Shown: positions 49,649 to 58,595 of the stretch, in pieces | Layout: each line of letters begins with the position of its first letter | How positions within the stretch are numbered: the stretch's first letter is position 1 | Assembly (NCBI RefSeq): GCF_009696275.1 | Contig: NZ_VUMI01000012.1 | Coordinates: 1 to 64,000 of the forward strand | Length of the DNA stretch: 64,000 nucleotides | Direction: 5' to 3' | Origin: Eisenbergiella porci | GTDB taxonomy: Bacteria; Bacillota; Clostridia; Lachnospirales; Lachnospiraceae | Position numbers and translations under genes: made by a program | The notes under the pieces: model-generated | Told to the model about the DNA's origin: nothing | The model's input: only the letters and a program-made list of their open reading frames with translations | Database searches by the model: none

Positions 49649-51184
49649 GTGAAGACTTTTGCCGCCATAGACGTGGGATCTTATGAGCTTTCCATGAAGA
49701 TATTTGAATTTTCGGCGAAAACAAGCATGAAGGAAATCGACCATATCCGCCATCGGATCGATCTGGGAAACGATACCTTCGCCACCGGAAAAATCAGCTA
49801 TGAAAAGGTAGATGAACTATGCCGTGTCCTCCGTGAATTCGAAGAAATCATGCGCAGCTACAAGGTGGAGGACTACAGGGCCTACGGCACCAGCGCCATA
49901 CGGGAAACGGAAAATACCATGATCGTGCTGGATCAGATCCAGCAGCGCACGGGAATCCATATTGATGTGCTCAGCAATTCCGAGCAGCGTTTCCTGGATT
50001 ACAAATCCATTGCGCTGAAGGGCCAGGATTTTAACAAAATTATTGAAAAAGGAACGGCGATCGTGGATATCGGCGGCGGCAGCATCCAGGTTTCCCTGTT
50101 TGACAAGGATACGCTGGTAGCCACCCAGAACCTGCGCCTGGGCGTGCTGCGCCTCCAAGAGCTGTTAAACAAGCTGAACGCCAGGCCTGCCAAATACGAA
50201 GGGCTGCTGGAGGAAATGATCGACAGCCAGCTCTCCGTTTTCAAAAAGCTGTATCTGAAGGACAGAATCGTTGAAAATATTATCATTGTGGATGATTATG
50301 TGTCAACGCTGATTCAGAAAAGGCTCACCGGCTCCCAGACGCCGGGATATGTGGACAGCGCCAGCTACGGCGTTTTCATGGAAGCCCTGCGCAGCCATGC
50401 AAGGGAAGAAGTGGCGGCCCACTTCGGCGTTTCCGTGGAAAGCCTGCCGCTGATATTTATTTCCGCCGTACTGATTTACAACGTGGCGAAGCTCATGGAA
50501 GCCAAGCTGCTGTGGGCGCCCGGCGTGACGCTCTGCGACGGCATTGCCTATGAATATGCGGAAAAAAATAAAATCATTGGGCCGAAGCATGATTTTGAAC
50601 AGGATATCGTAGCCTGTGCCAGGAATATCAGCAAGCGCTTCATGGGAAGCAGACGCCGCGGCGAAACCCTGGAGCATATCTGCGTCACGATTTTTGACAG
50701 CATGAAAAAGGTGCATGGCCTGGGAAAGAGGGAGAGGCTATTGCTGCGCATTGCCGCCCTGCTCCATGACTGCGGGAAATATATCAGCATGGTGAACCTG
50801 GGGGAATGCTCCTACAGCATTGTTATGGCAACGGAGATCATCGGCCTTTCCCACAGGGAACGTGAAATTGTCGCCAACGTGGTTAAATATAACCATCAGG
50901 ATTTTGACTATTATGAAGAATTGGGGACCACCACAACGCTGGACACCCAGTCCTATCTGACCATTGCCAAGCTGACGGCCATCCTGCGGGTAGCAAACGG
51001 CCTGGATCGCAGCCATAAGCAGAAGTTCCGGGATTTCAGGACGACCCTGAAGGAGGATCAGCTGATCATCACGGTAAACACCACTGAGGATATCACCCTG
51101 GAAAGAGGGCTGTTTGAGGCCAAAGCGTCATTTTTCGAAGAGGTTTTCAGTTTACATCCTGTCATTAAGCAGAAAAAATTGTAA
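49649..51184 (+). CDS. ppx: Ppx/GppA exopolyphosphatase with HD domain
   Basis: A 511-aa protein. The N-terminal ASKHA-type phosphatase (1-305) has FAAIDVGSYELSMKIFEF, the YGTSAIRETEN block and the phosphate-binding VDIGGGSIQVSLF (about 139-151). The C-terminal HD-like domain (about 330-500) contains AALLHDCGKYISMVN and YNHQDFDYYEE. It splits inorganic polyphosphate or pppGpp. GTG start with GAAGGGATG upstream. It lies 51 nt before ppk1, so synthesis and breakdown of polyphosphate are encoded together. Confidence 0.92.
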   Translation: MKTFAAIDVGSYELSMKIFEFSAKTSMKEIDHIRHRIDLGNDTFATGKISYEKVDELCRVLREFEEIMRSYKVEDYRAYGTSAIRETENTMIVLDQIQQRTGIHIDVLSNSEQRFLDYKSIALKGQDFNKIIEKGTAIVDIGGGSIQVSLFDKDTLVATQNLRLGVLRLQELLNKLNARPAKYEGLLEEMIDSQLSVFKKLYLKDRIVENIIIVDDYVSTLIQKRLTGSQTPGYVDSASYGVFMEALRSHAREEVAAHFGVSVESLPLIFISAVLIYNVAKLMEAKLLWAPGVTLCDGIAYEYAEKNKIIGPKHDFEQDIVACARNISKRFMGSRRRGETLEHICVTIFDSMKKVHGLGKRERLLLRIAALLHDCGKYISMVNLGECSYSIVMATEIIGLSHREREIVANVVKYNHQDFDYYEELGTTTTLDTQSYLTIAKLTAILRVANGLDRSHKQKFRDFRTTLKEDQLIITVNTTEDITLERGLFEAKASFFEEVFSLHPVIKQKKL

Positions 51185-51235
51185 CCGTGAAGGGAAGAAG
51201 CAGTTACAAAGAATTCATATAAATGGAGAAAAATT

Positions 51236-53377
51236 ATGGCGGAGAAAAAAGATTATCTGGACCCTGAGCTTTATACCAACCGGGAACTGAGCTGGATTCT
51301 GTTTAATAAAAGAGTGCTGTCGGAAGCGAGAGACAAACAGATCCCACTGTTTGAAAGACTGAAATTCTTAAGCATTACCGCATCCAACCTGGATGAGTTT
51401 TTCATGGTGCGCGTGGCATCGCTGAAGGACATGGTAAATGCGAAATATACCAAAAAGGATATTGCGGGGCTTACCGCCGCCCAGCAGCTGGATAAGCTGA
51501 ACGTGGTGACCCACGAGCTGGTGGCCCAGCAGTATTCTACATACAACCGTTCCCTGCTGCCGCTGCTTAAGGCAAACGGGCTTACGGTTGTAGAAAAGCA
51601 TGAGCAGCTGAGCAAGGATCAGGCCGAATATGTGGACGCCTATTTTGATGAAAATGTATATCCCGTGCTGACCCCCATGGCGGTGGACTCCTCCAGGCCC
51701 TTCCCGCTCATCAGGAATAAATCCTTAAATATCGGGGCGCTGCTTTCCAAACGGAAAGAAAAGGGGGAGCTGGAATTTGCCACGGTCCAGGTGCCCAGCG
51801 TGCTGGCACGTATTGTGCCCATTCCGGCCGGGGACAACGGCGGCAAGGCGGTCATCCTGCTGGAAGAGGTGATTGAGCGGAATATTTCCAGGCTTTTTCT
51901 CAATTATGACGTGGTGTGCTCCCATCCTTTCCGTATCATGAGAAATGCGGATCTGACCATTGATGAGGACGAGGCGGAGGATCTGCTGAAGGAAATCGAA
52001 AAACAGCTGAAAAAGAGGCAGTGGGGGCAGGCAATCCGTCTGGAGGTGGAAGCCGGCATGGATAAACGCCTGCTGCGCATCATCAAGGATGAGCTTTCCA
52101 TTGAGGAAGAGGATATTTACCATATCGACGGCCCCCTGGATCTTACCTTCCTTATGAAAATGTACGGCCTGGAGGGCTTTGAACATCTGAAGGAAGAAAA
52201 GTATGTGCCCCAGCCGGTGCCGGAATTTATGGAAGAGGGTTCTGTTTTTGATAAAATCAGGCAGGGAGACATTCTGCTGCACCATCCCTTCCAGACCTTT
52301 GCCCCTGTGGTGCAGTTCATCCGGGAAGCCGCCAGGGATCCGGAAGTGCTGGCCATCAAGCAGACACTGTACCGCGTCAGCGGTAATTCGCCCATCATTG
52401 CGGCGCTGGCCCAGGCGGCGGAAAACGGAAAGCAGGTTTCCGTGCTTGTGGAGCTGAAGGCGCGTTTTGACGAGGAAAACAATATCGTATGGGCGAGAAA
52501 GCTGGAAAAGGCGGGCTGTCACGTAATTTACGGCCTGGTGGGCCTGAAAACCCACAGCAAAATCACGCTTGTGGTGCGCCGTGAGGAAGACGGCATCCGC
52601 CGTTATGTCCATCTGGGAACCGGAAACTATAACGATGCCACGGCAAAGCTATATACGGACATCGGCATGATGACCTGTTCCGAAGCCATCGGCGAGGATG
52701 CCACGGCGGTATTCAATATGCTTTCCGGTTATTCCGAGCCTCTTTCCTGGAATAAGCTTTCCCTTGCACCGCTGTGGCTGAAGGATAAGTTCCTTTACCT
52801 TATCGGACGGGAAGTGAAAAATGTGCGGGCCGGGGAAACGGGCCATATTATTGCCAAAATGAACTCCCTCTGCGATCAGGATATCATAGCCGCTCTGTAT
52901 GAAGCCTCCGCAGCGGGCGTAAAAATAGAGCTTATCGTGCGAGGCATCTGTTCACTGAAGGTGGGCATACCCGGCGTCAGCGAGAATATATCCGTCCGTT
53001 CCATCGTGGGCACCTTCCTGGAGCACAGCCGTATTTTCTATTTTGAAAATGCGGGCAAGAGTGAGGTTTACTGCGGCAGTGCGGACTGGATGCCCAGGAA
53101 CCTGGAACGCCGTGTGGAAATCCTGTTCCCTGTGGAGGATCCGAAGCTGAAGGAAAAGGTGCTGCATATTCTTGACGTGCAGCTGCGGGATACGGTGAAG
53201 GCCCATCTGCTGCAGCCGGACGGCAGCTATGAAAAGGTGGACAGAAGAGGAAAGGAAACCTTTAATTCCCAGGTTGCCTTCTGCGTTGAAGCGATGGAAG
53301 CGGCAAAAGCCCAGGAGACGCCTCACGATGACCGGGTGTTCATCCCGGAAAAGCATGTAAGTGAGGAAGAGGAATAA
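51236..53377 (+). CDS. ppk1: Polyphosphate kinase 1
   Basis: A 713-aa enzyme making polyphosphate from ATP at the membrane. All four Ppk1 domains are visible. The N-terminal helical part has NRELSWILFNKRVL and SNLDEFFMVRVASLKD. The head domain reads TPMAVDSSRPFPLI. The two phospholipase-D-like catalytic domains contain KARFDEENNIVWARKLEKAG and the autophosphorylated histidine H459 in VHLGTGNYND. The C-terminus is acidic. It pairs with the ppx gene directly upstream. Confidence 0.96.
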   Translation: MAEKKDYLDPELYTNRELSWILFNKRVLSEARDKQIPLFERLKFLSITASNLDEFFMVRVASLKDMVNAKYTKKDIAGLTAAQQLDKLNVVTHELVAQQYSTYNRSLLPLLKANGLTVVEKHEQLSKDQAEYVDAYFDENVYPVLTPMAVDSSRPFPLIRNKSLNIGALLSKRKEKGELEFATVQVPSVLARIVPIPAGDNGGKAVILLEEVIERNISRLFLNYDVVCSHPFRIMRNADLTIDEDEAEDLLKEIEKQLKKRQWGQAIRLEVEAGMDKRLLRIIKDELSIEEEDIYHIDGPLDLTFLMKMYGLEGFEHLKEEKYVPQPVPEFMEEGSVFDKIRQGDILLHHPFQTFAPVVQFIREAARDPEVLAIKQTLYRVSGNSPIIAALAQAAENGKQVSVLVELKARFDEENNIVWARKLEKAGCHVIYGLVGLKTHSKITLVVRREEDGIRRYVHLGTGNYNDATAKLYTDIGMMTCSEAIGEDATAVFNMLSGYSEPLSWNKLSLAPLWLKDKFLYLIGREVKNVRAGETGHIIAKMNSLCDQDIIAALYEASAAGVKIELIVRGICSLKVGIPGVSENISVRSIVGTFLEHSRIFYFENAGKSEVYCGSADWMPRNLERRVEILFPVEDPKLKEKVLHILDVQLRDTVKAHLLQPDGSYEKVDRRGKETFNSQVAFCVEAMEAAKAQETPHDDRVFIPEKHVSEEEE

Positions 53378-53410
53378 CCGGGAAGCGCCGGACAGCGAAG
53401 GAAAGGCAGC

Positions 53411-53468
53411 GAAAAAAACAGAAGTAAAAACAGAAGTAAAAACAGAGGTTAAAAAACAGGAGTAAAAA
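53411..53468. repeat. Degenerate 12-bp tandem repeat AAAAACAGAAGT
   Basis: About four to five copies run up to the maf start codon. The last copy (AAACAGGAGTAAA) supplies the ribosome-binding site AGGAG, so the repeat has expanded around a functional site. Confidence 0.75.
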
Positions 53469-53470
53469 AG

Positions 53471-54058
53471 ATGAAAAGCAGGATAATACTGGCTTCCGCA
53501 TCCCCCAGGCGGCAGGAGTTGCTGACGCAGATAGGTCTGCCGTTTGAGGTCTGTCCCAGCGAATGGGAAGAGGTTACGGACAAAGAGCTTCCGGAGGAGG
53601 TCGTTCAGGAGCTTTCTTATCATAAGGCAATGGAAGTCTATGAAAGAAACGTCACAGAGGAAGGCACCGTCGTAATAGGCGCGGATACCATTGTGGCCTG
53701 CGGGGGGCAGATTCTGGGAAAGCCCGGCACCAGGGAACGGGCAGAAGAGATGCTGGGTAAGCTGCAGGGCGGCACGCACCAGGTCTATACCGGAGTTGCC
53801 TTTGTGTGGAAAGAAAAGGGGAGGACGGAATCCGCCGGCTTTTATGAGTGCACAGACGTGCGGATTTTTCCTATGACAGAAGAGGAAATCCGGTGTTACG
53901 TGGAGACGGGAGAGCCTATGGACAAGGCCGGCGCTTACGGGATACAGGGCGGTTTCGCCGCTTTTATACAGGGGATATGCGGGGATTACAATAACGTGGT
54001 GGGCCTGCCGGTGGGCAGGGTCTACCAGGAACTGAAAAAAAGACAGCTGATCGGCTGA
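53471..54058 (+). CDS. maf: Maf-family nucleotide pyrophosphatase
   Basis: A 195-aa Maf protein. The N-terminus IILASASPRRQELLTQIGLPFEVCPS and the blocks VIGADTIV, LGKPGTRERAEEML and GAYGIQGGFAAFI are complete. The family hydrolyses non-canonical or dTTP/UTP-type nucleoside triphosphates and was first named as a septum-formation inhibitor. It is the usual length. The ribosome site lies inside the upstream minisatellite. Confidence 0.93.
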   Translation: MKSRIILASASPRRQELLTQIGLPFEVCPSEWEEVTDKELPEEVVQELSYHKAMEVYERNVTEEGTVVIGADTIVACGGQILGKPGTRERAEEMLGKLQGGTHQVYTGVAFVWKEKGRTESAGFYECTDVRIFPMTEEEIRCYVETGEPMDKAGAYGIQGGFAAFIQGICGDYNNVVGLPVGRVYQELKKRQLIG

Positions 54059-54143
54059 CATTTTTACGAAGCGGCAAAACCAGCCGTTTACGTAACCTGC
54101 CGTCGCTTCTGCCAGTCTGTTTTGCAAGAAAAGGAGAACCTGC

Positions 54144-54794
54144 ATGAAAAAAGCTGTGATATTTGATTTGGACGGCACGCTTGCCAATACCATAGAATCC
54201 CTGACCTACTGCGGGAACCGGGCGCTTCAAAAGTTCGGTCTGCCCTCCTTTACACAGGAGGATTATAAATATTTTGTAGGAGACGGCTCCGCCGTGCTGG
54301 TGCGCAGGGCGCTGACAAAGGCGGGAGACGCTGAGCTGACCCATTATGATGAGGTTTATGAGGAATACTGCAGACTGTTTGCCAAAGACTGCATGTATCA
54401 GGTCCGGCCCTATGATGGAATCATCCCTCTGCTGGAGGAACTGAAGAAAAAAGGAATCCGTATCGCGGTTCTATCCAACAAGCCCCATGAAAACAGCGTC
54501 AGCGTGGTGGAAACCCTGTTCGGCAAGGATTATTTCGACTGCATCCAGGGACAGAAGGCGGGAATCCCCAAAAAGCCGGATCCCGCCGGAGTCTTTAAAA
54601 TAGAAGAATACCTGGGACTTGCCCCGGAGGACTTCCTTTATGTGGGGGATACCAGTGTGGATATGCGCACCGGAAAAAGCGCAGGGCTTTTTACGGTTGG
54701 CGTTCTGTGGGGCTTCCGTGACCGGAAGGAACTGGAGGAAAACCACGCGGACGTGATTATTGAAAAACCCGCCGAACTGCTGGAATTTTTATAG
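54144..54794 (+). CDS. HAD phosphatase, phosphoglycolate phosphatase-like
   Basis: A 216-aa HAD-superfamily enzyme with the helical C1 cap. Motif I is VIFDLDGTLANTIE (D8/D10), motif II LSNKP, and motif III/IV GIPKKPDP and YVGDTSVDMRTGKSAG. It resembles Gph/PgpB-like phosphatases; the substrate is not fixed. AAAAGGAG precedes the ATG. It is followed 64 nt later by another HAD gene. Confidence 0.88.
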   Translation: MKKAVIFDLDGTLANTIESLTYCGNRALQKFGLPSFTQEDYKYFVGDGSAVLVRRALTKAGDAELTHYDEVYEEYCRLFAKDCMYQVRPYDGIIPLLEELKKKGIRIAVLSNKPHENSVSVVETLFGKDYFDCIQGQKAGIPKKPDPAGVFKIEEYLGLAPEDFLYVGDTSVDMRTGKSAGLFTVGVLWGFRDRKELEENHADVIIEKPAELLEFL

Positions 54795-54858
54795 ACAGAC
54801 AACAGGGCATACGCCGCGGAAAATACCGTATGCGCCGATGCGCGCGGATAGGAGTGTT

Positions 54859-55692
54859 ATGATAAAATTGATCGCATCTGACATAGACGGTACGCTGATA
54901 CCGGATTCCACACCGAATCTGTATCCGGAAATTGTGGAGGAAATCAAAAGCCTGGCGGAACGGGGCGTCATTTTTTGCGGCGCCAGCGGCAGGCAGCTGT
55001 GCAGCATTCAGAATGTTTTCAGGGAGGTAGCTGATAAAATATGCTATATTGCGGAGAATGGGGCGCATATCCATTATAAGGGGGAGGACATATCCCTGAC
55101 GAGCATGGACAGGGAATATGCAGAGCAGATTATCCATCAGCTGCGCGGCCTGGGGAATGAATATGAATTTGTGGTATCAACGCCCCACGGCAGTCTTCTG
55201 GAAACGAAGAACCGCACATTTCTCGATATGATGAAATACGGCTACCACAATACCTTCCGGCAGGTAGAGGATGTGCTGGCCCAGGAGGCGGTTATCCTGA
55301 AGGTTGCGGTATATCACAGAGGAAGCATACGGCAGCTGGGAGAAGAAGTACTGATCCCTCAATGGGGTGAAAAGGTGCAGACCTGCGTTGCCGGCGAGGA
55401 ATGGGTGGATTTCATGGACGCCTCTGTGGATAAAGGAAATGCGCTGAGGATACTGCAGGACTATTTCGGCGTGTCCAGGGAGGAAACCATGGCCTTTGGG
55501 GACAATACCAATGACATTGGCCTGATGAAAGCCGCGGGCTTCAGCTATGCGGTGGAAAATGCCAGGCCTGAGGTAAAGGAAGCCGCCCGTTTTATCTGTC
55601 CCTCTTATCTGGAGAAGGGCGTGTGGAAGGTTATTTCAGAAAAATGCGGCCCTTCCGGCTCAGAAGATGAAAAGAGAAGCGCCGGGATTTGA
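54859..55692 (+). CDS. Cof-type HAD phosphatase
   Basis: A 277-aa HAD IIB (Cof/YbjI-like) enzyme. Motif I KLIASDIDGTLIPD (residues 3-16), motif II GASGRQ, and motif IV FGDNTNDIGLMKAAGFSYAVENARPEVKEAA. The C2 cap lies between. Probably a sugar- or cofactor-phosphate phosphatase. ATG 54859 follows TAGGAG; the frame is open upstream into the intergenic region without family sequence. Confidence 0.9.
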   Translation: MIKLIASDIDGTLIPDSTPNLYPEIVEEIKSLAERGVIFCGASGRQLCSIQNVFREVADKICYIAENGAHIHYKGEDISLTSMDREYAEQIIHQLRGLGNEYEFVVSTPHGSLLETKNRTFLDMMKYGYHNTFRQVEDVLAQEAVILKVAVYHRGSIRQLGEEVLIPQWGEKVQTCVAGEEWVDFMDASVDKGNALRILQDYFGVSREETMAFGDNTNDIGLMKAAGFSYAVENARPEVKEAARFICPSYLEKGVWKVISEKCGPSGSEDEKRSAGI

Positions 55693-55800
55693 AAAAAGTC
55701 TTGCACAAAGGCCGCATAGACTGTATATTTTATGTAGAAGAGTAACTGTGAAGGAACTGAACGGTTACGCAGAAGAAACAAAGAGGAAGGAGGGAAGAAG

Positions 55801-56067
55801 ATGCACGAGTTTGATGACGCGGTTTTAATGTGTTTTCTGAAGAAGCAGAGCCAGCTCTTTCCTGAAGAAGATGTTGCTTCCAATCTGGAAGAAGCAGAAG
55901 CTTTTCTGGAAGAGTGTATGGCGGTTGTAGTCGAATCTGCAGAAGAAGTAAAGGAATATTTTGAAGAAGAAGGCATTGACATGGACGGTGCTGATTTGGA
56001 CGAAATTCTGGAAGCGGATGAAGTATTTGAAGTGGGTGACGGAAGATATTTGATCGTTGAAGGCTGA
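55801..56067 (+). CDS. Small acidic conserved protein, function unknown
   Basis: An 88-aa, strongly acidic protein. It begins MHEFDDAVLMCFLKKQSQLFPE, has an EEAEAFLEECMAVVVESAEEVKEYFEEEG helix pair, and ends DEVFEVGDGRYLIVEG. There is no signal peptide or metal motif. Similar short proteins occur in Lachnospiraceae, sometimes mislabelled as glyoxalase; I do not recognise a defined fold. It has a strong AAGGAGGG site and is followed by a terminator. Confidence 0.75.
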   Translation: MHEFDDAVLMCFLKKQSQLFPEEDVASNLEEAEAFLEECMAVVVESAEEVKEYFEEEGIDMDGADLDEILEADEVFEVGDGRYLIVEG

Positions 56068-56170
56068 CCCCCGGTCCTGGAAAAGACAGTATTATAAAAT
56101 TTATCAGACGGAATGAAACAGCATACAGCAGCGGGATTCGTTAAACTGCCGGAAGCGAAGGCCCGTGGAA

Positions 56171-56222
56171 AACAGGTGTGTAAGAGCATGCAGGCGCATG
56201 GTTTTACGCACCTGTTTTTGTG
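56171..56222 (+). terminator. Intrinsic terminator after the small acidic protein gene
   Basis: AACAGGTG-GTAA pairs with TTAC-CACCTGTT, with an inner GCATG-rich loop, followed by TTTTTGTGTT. Confidence 0.7.
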
Positions 56223-56307
56223 TTGACAATTACAGCCATAATGCGTTGTGAACGGTAAACGTCGGCTGGTTATACGGAAAAGTCAAAAATAATTTTTAAT
56301 AAAAGGA

Positions 56308-56337
56308 TTGACCGTAAGGAAAGGAGGATGGTATACT
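56308..56337 (+). promoter_or_regulatory. Promoter of the acyltransferase gene
   Basis: TTGACC (56308-56313), 18-bp spacer, TATACT (56332-56337), giving a leader of about 165 nt. Confidence 0.55.
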
Positions 56338-56511
56338 GGATACAATTAGGAGATCGTGAAATAAAGAGAAGAACATGCTGGCAGCTGTGCTGGTTTTTGC
56401 GGCATTGCTTAAGCTTTTAAACGGCTTCCCGGTCTGGAAAAGAGACCCTGAGGCCCGTGTGAAAAGAAATCGCAGGCATTGTTTTTGAAAAAAAGGAGAG
56501 ATTTTATTTTA

Positions 56512-57600
56512 ATGGGTTTGGGAAAAAAACAGCAGATTGGATGGATCAACTGTGCCAAGTTCTTTGCAATTCTGGCGGTGGTAATTGATCACGTAAAGGG
56601 GATTCTGTATGAGGATGAGGCGGTACAGTATATTTTCTTTTACTCTGTAACCGTATTTCTTTTCCTTGCGGGGATGACCGCCTATTATTCCCTGCAGAAC
56701 AGGAAACCGGAGGAATCGTTCGGCAGATGGGTGGTAAGGCGGATTGGAGGAATCCTCGTTCCCTATCTGGCGGCAGTGGCTGTTTATCAGTATGTGCGCA
56801 CCGGGTTCCAGCTGAATCTAGGAGCCTTTGTGCTGTGGGCGGTGAACTTCAACCTGGAAGGGCAGTTTTATTATGTGCTTATTTATATACAGCTGATTGC
56901 GGCGGCGCCGGTGCTTTATTTGCTGGTGATGAACTGCAGGAGAGGTAAGGCGGCCTTTTTGTTTCGGGGGATTTTCCTGGTACTGGCATGGTTTGCATCC
57001 ATGTTCTGCATGAAGCATACTTTTGCCCTGGAGACCTATGGCGGAGGCAAATATCTGCTGGGAGGGACGTATCTGTTCGTCTTTGCGGCGGGGATGGTTG
57101 CGGCCGATATGCATATTTCGCTGTCCAACAAAAAGAAGGCGGGAATTGCCTCAGCAGCGTCCGTCGTGCTTCTTGCTGGAGCGATGGCATTTCTCCTGCA
57201 TGACCGGCTGGCCTGGGATGAATCCATGTTTGGCTGGCTGCTGCGCGTGAATCCTCCGGGAATTACTCTGATATTATATTCACTGGCGGTAATCTTCTTC
57301 CTGTTTTCCGTATGCACCTTCCTGGCAATGCTCCAAAACCGGGTGGTGGATAAGATACTGCAGGCGCTGCAGTACCTGGGGAAATATACCCTTTATATTT
57401 TCCTCTATCATACGCTGATTCTGGACACACTGCTCCCAAAGCTGACATTTCTGGATAATGGGCCTGCATTCCTTAAAATCCTGGTGTATATGGCAGGAAT
57501 GCTGCTGCTTCCCCTGGCCGGAAAGAACCTGTATGACTGGCTGAAGCGGGCGATGGTACGAAAGACGCGGAAAGAGGAAATGATGCTGAAGGAAAAATAG
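56512..57600 (+). CDS. Membrane acyltransferase, family 3-like
   Basis: A 362-aa integral membrane protein with about 10 helices. The N-terminal IGWINCAKFFAILAVVIDHVKG carries the conserved aspartate-histidine pair of acyltransferase family 3 (OafA/YrhL-like). VFLFLAGMTAYY, RRIGGILVPYL and the C-terminal LGKYTLYIFLYHTLIL follow. Such enzymes O-acylate cell-surface polysaccharide, peptidoglycan or exopolysaccharide. ATG 56512 has AAAGGAGAG 13 nt upstream; a TTG at 56479 is possible but lacks a site. A strong terminator follows. Confidence 0.85.
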   Translation: MGLGKKQQIGWINCAKFFAILAVVIDHVKGILYEDEAVQYIFFYSVTVFLFLAGMTAYYSLQNRKPEESFGRWVVRRIGGILVPYLAAVAVYQYVRTGFQLNLGAFVLWAVNFNLEGQFYYVLIYIQLIAAAPVLYLLVMNCRRGKAAFLFRGIFLVLAWFASMFCMKHTFALETYGGGKYLLGGTYLFVFAAGMVAADMHISLSNKKKAGIASAASVVLLAGAMAFLLHDRLAWDESMFGWLLRVNPPGITLILYSLAVIFFLFSVCTFLAMLQNRVVDKILQALQYLGKYTLYIFLYHTLILDTLLPKLTFLDNGPAFLKILVYMAGMLLLPLAGKNLYDWLKRAMVRKTRKEEMMLKEK

Positions 57601-57643
57601 AGAACAGGAACGCTAAATTATGGCAGTATCCTGTTAACAGGCT

Positions 57644-57686
57644 GCGGCTGCACAGATAAGAAACCATCTGTGCAGCCGCTTTTTTC
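57644..57686 (+). terminator. Strong intrinsic terminator
   Basis: A perfect 14-bp stem (GCGGCTGCACAGAT with ATCTGTGCAGCCGC), loop AAGAAACC, then TTTTTTC. Confidence 0.9.
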
Positions 57687-57704
57687 TGAATATGCAGTCA
57701 GGCG

Positions 57705-57776
57705 GGGATTAGCAGCCAGTCATGGATCAGCAGTCGGGTGGATTAGCAACCGTCTGGGATATCAGCAGCCAGGCAT
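57705..57776. repeat. Degenerate 17-20 bp repeats (GGATTAGCAGCCAG type)
   Basis: GGATTAGCAGCCAGTCAT, GGATCAGCAGTCGGGT, GGATTAGCAACCGTCT and GGATATCAGCAGCCAGGCAT follow each other up to the stop codon of the HAD gene on the minus strand. Confidence 0.6.
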
Positions 57777-58595
57777 GAATTTTTCAATCGCTTCCGTCAG
57801 GCCGTTATGCTCATTGTCCAGTGAAGTGACAAAATCGGCAGCCTCTTTTACGCCTGGCCCGGCATTTGCCATGGCTACGCCAATTCCTGCGGCCTGCAGC
57901 ATGGAAATGTCATTGGGTGCGTCGCCTGCGGCGATGCTGTTTCCCACAGGAATATTGAAATGACGGCATACGGCCAGGATGGCGTTTCCCTTACCGGCTT
58001 CATGATTGTAGAATTCCAGATATTGATCATTGGAGAACTGTGCGGTAATTTCCGTCCCGTATTTTTCCTCCACTCGTCCCTTCAGCTTAAGCAGCAGTGT
58101 TTTGTCCGTCAGATGAATGGTATGGAGTTTATAGGGCGGCCGTTCCAGTACGGATAAAATATCAGGCGCTGTAATGAGGGGAAGATGAATGCGCTTACGG
58201 TAATAAATTACCTCTTCGTCTTCTTTTTTACATACGATTTCATGATCGGTGTAGGTCTGTATATGGATTCCCAGTTCCTCCGCTTCCCGTATGATGCCGG
58301 AGGCAATGGGGAAGGGGATCGTTTTTTCCATGAGAGGAGCCCCTGCGGTGCAGTCGTAAATCAGGCTTCCGTTGTTGGAAATCACCAGGGTCCCCGGGTA
58401 AAACAAATCGGAGGCCTGCATGACTTCCAAAATACTGTCCAGGGGACGGCCTGAGGTAAGGACCAGTTTGTGGCCGTTGCGGATGAGCCGGTCCAGCGCT
58501 GCTTTCATTTCATCGGAAACGGTGCTGTTTTTAAGCAGCAGGGTACCATCCATGTCTGTAAAGAGAATTTTTATGGAATCATTGGGGTTATGCAT
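57762..58595 (-). CDS. Cof-type HAD phosphatase
   Basis: A 277-aa HAD IIB enzyme. Motif I ILFTDMDGTLLLKN (near 9-22), motif II LTSGRP, and motif IV AAGDAPNDISMLQAAGIGVAMANAGPGVKEAAD. The C2 cap has the YHEAGKGNA-like nucleophile-supporting lysine (here HEAGKGNAI). The substrate is unknown, likely a sugar phosphate or flavin/PLP phosphate. Its start overlaps the end of the PHP gene by 8 nt, so the two are translationally coupled. Confidence 0.9.
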   Translation of the reverse strand: MHNPNDSIKILFTDMDGTLLLKNSTVSDEMKAALDRLIRNGHKLVLTSGRPLDSILEVMQASDLFYPGTLVISNNGSLIYDCTAGAPLMEKTIPFPIASGIIREAEELGIHIQTYTDHEIVCKKEDEEVIYYRKRIHLPLITAPDILSVLERPPYKLHTIHLTDKTLLLKLKGRVEEKYGTEITAQFSNDQYLEFYNHEAGKGNAILAVCRHFNIPVGNSIAAGDAPNDISMLQAAGIGVAMANAGPGVKEAADFVTSLDNEHNGLTEAIEKFMPGC

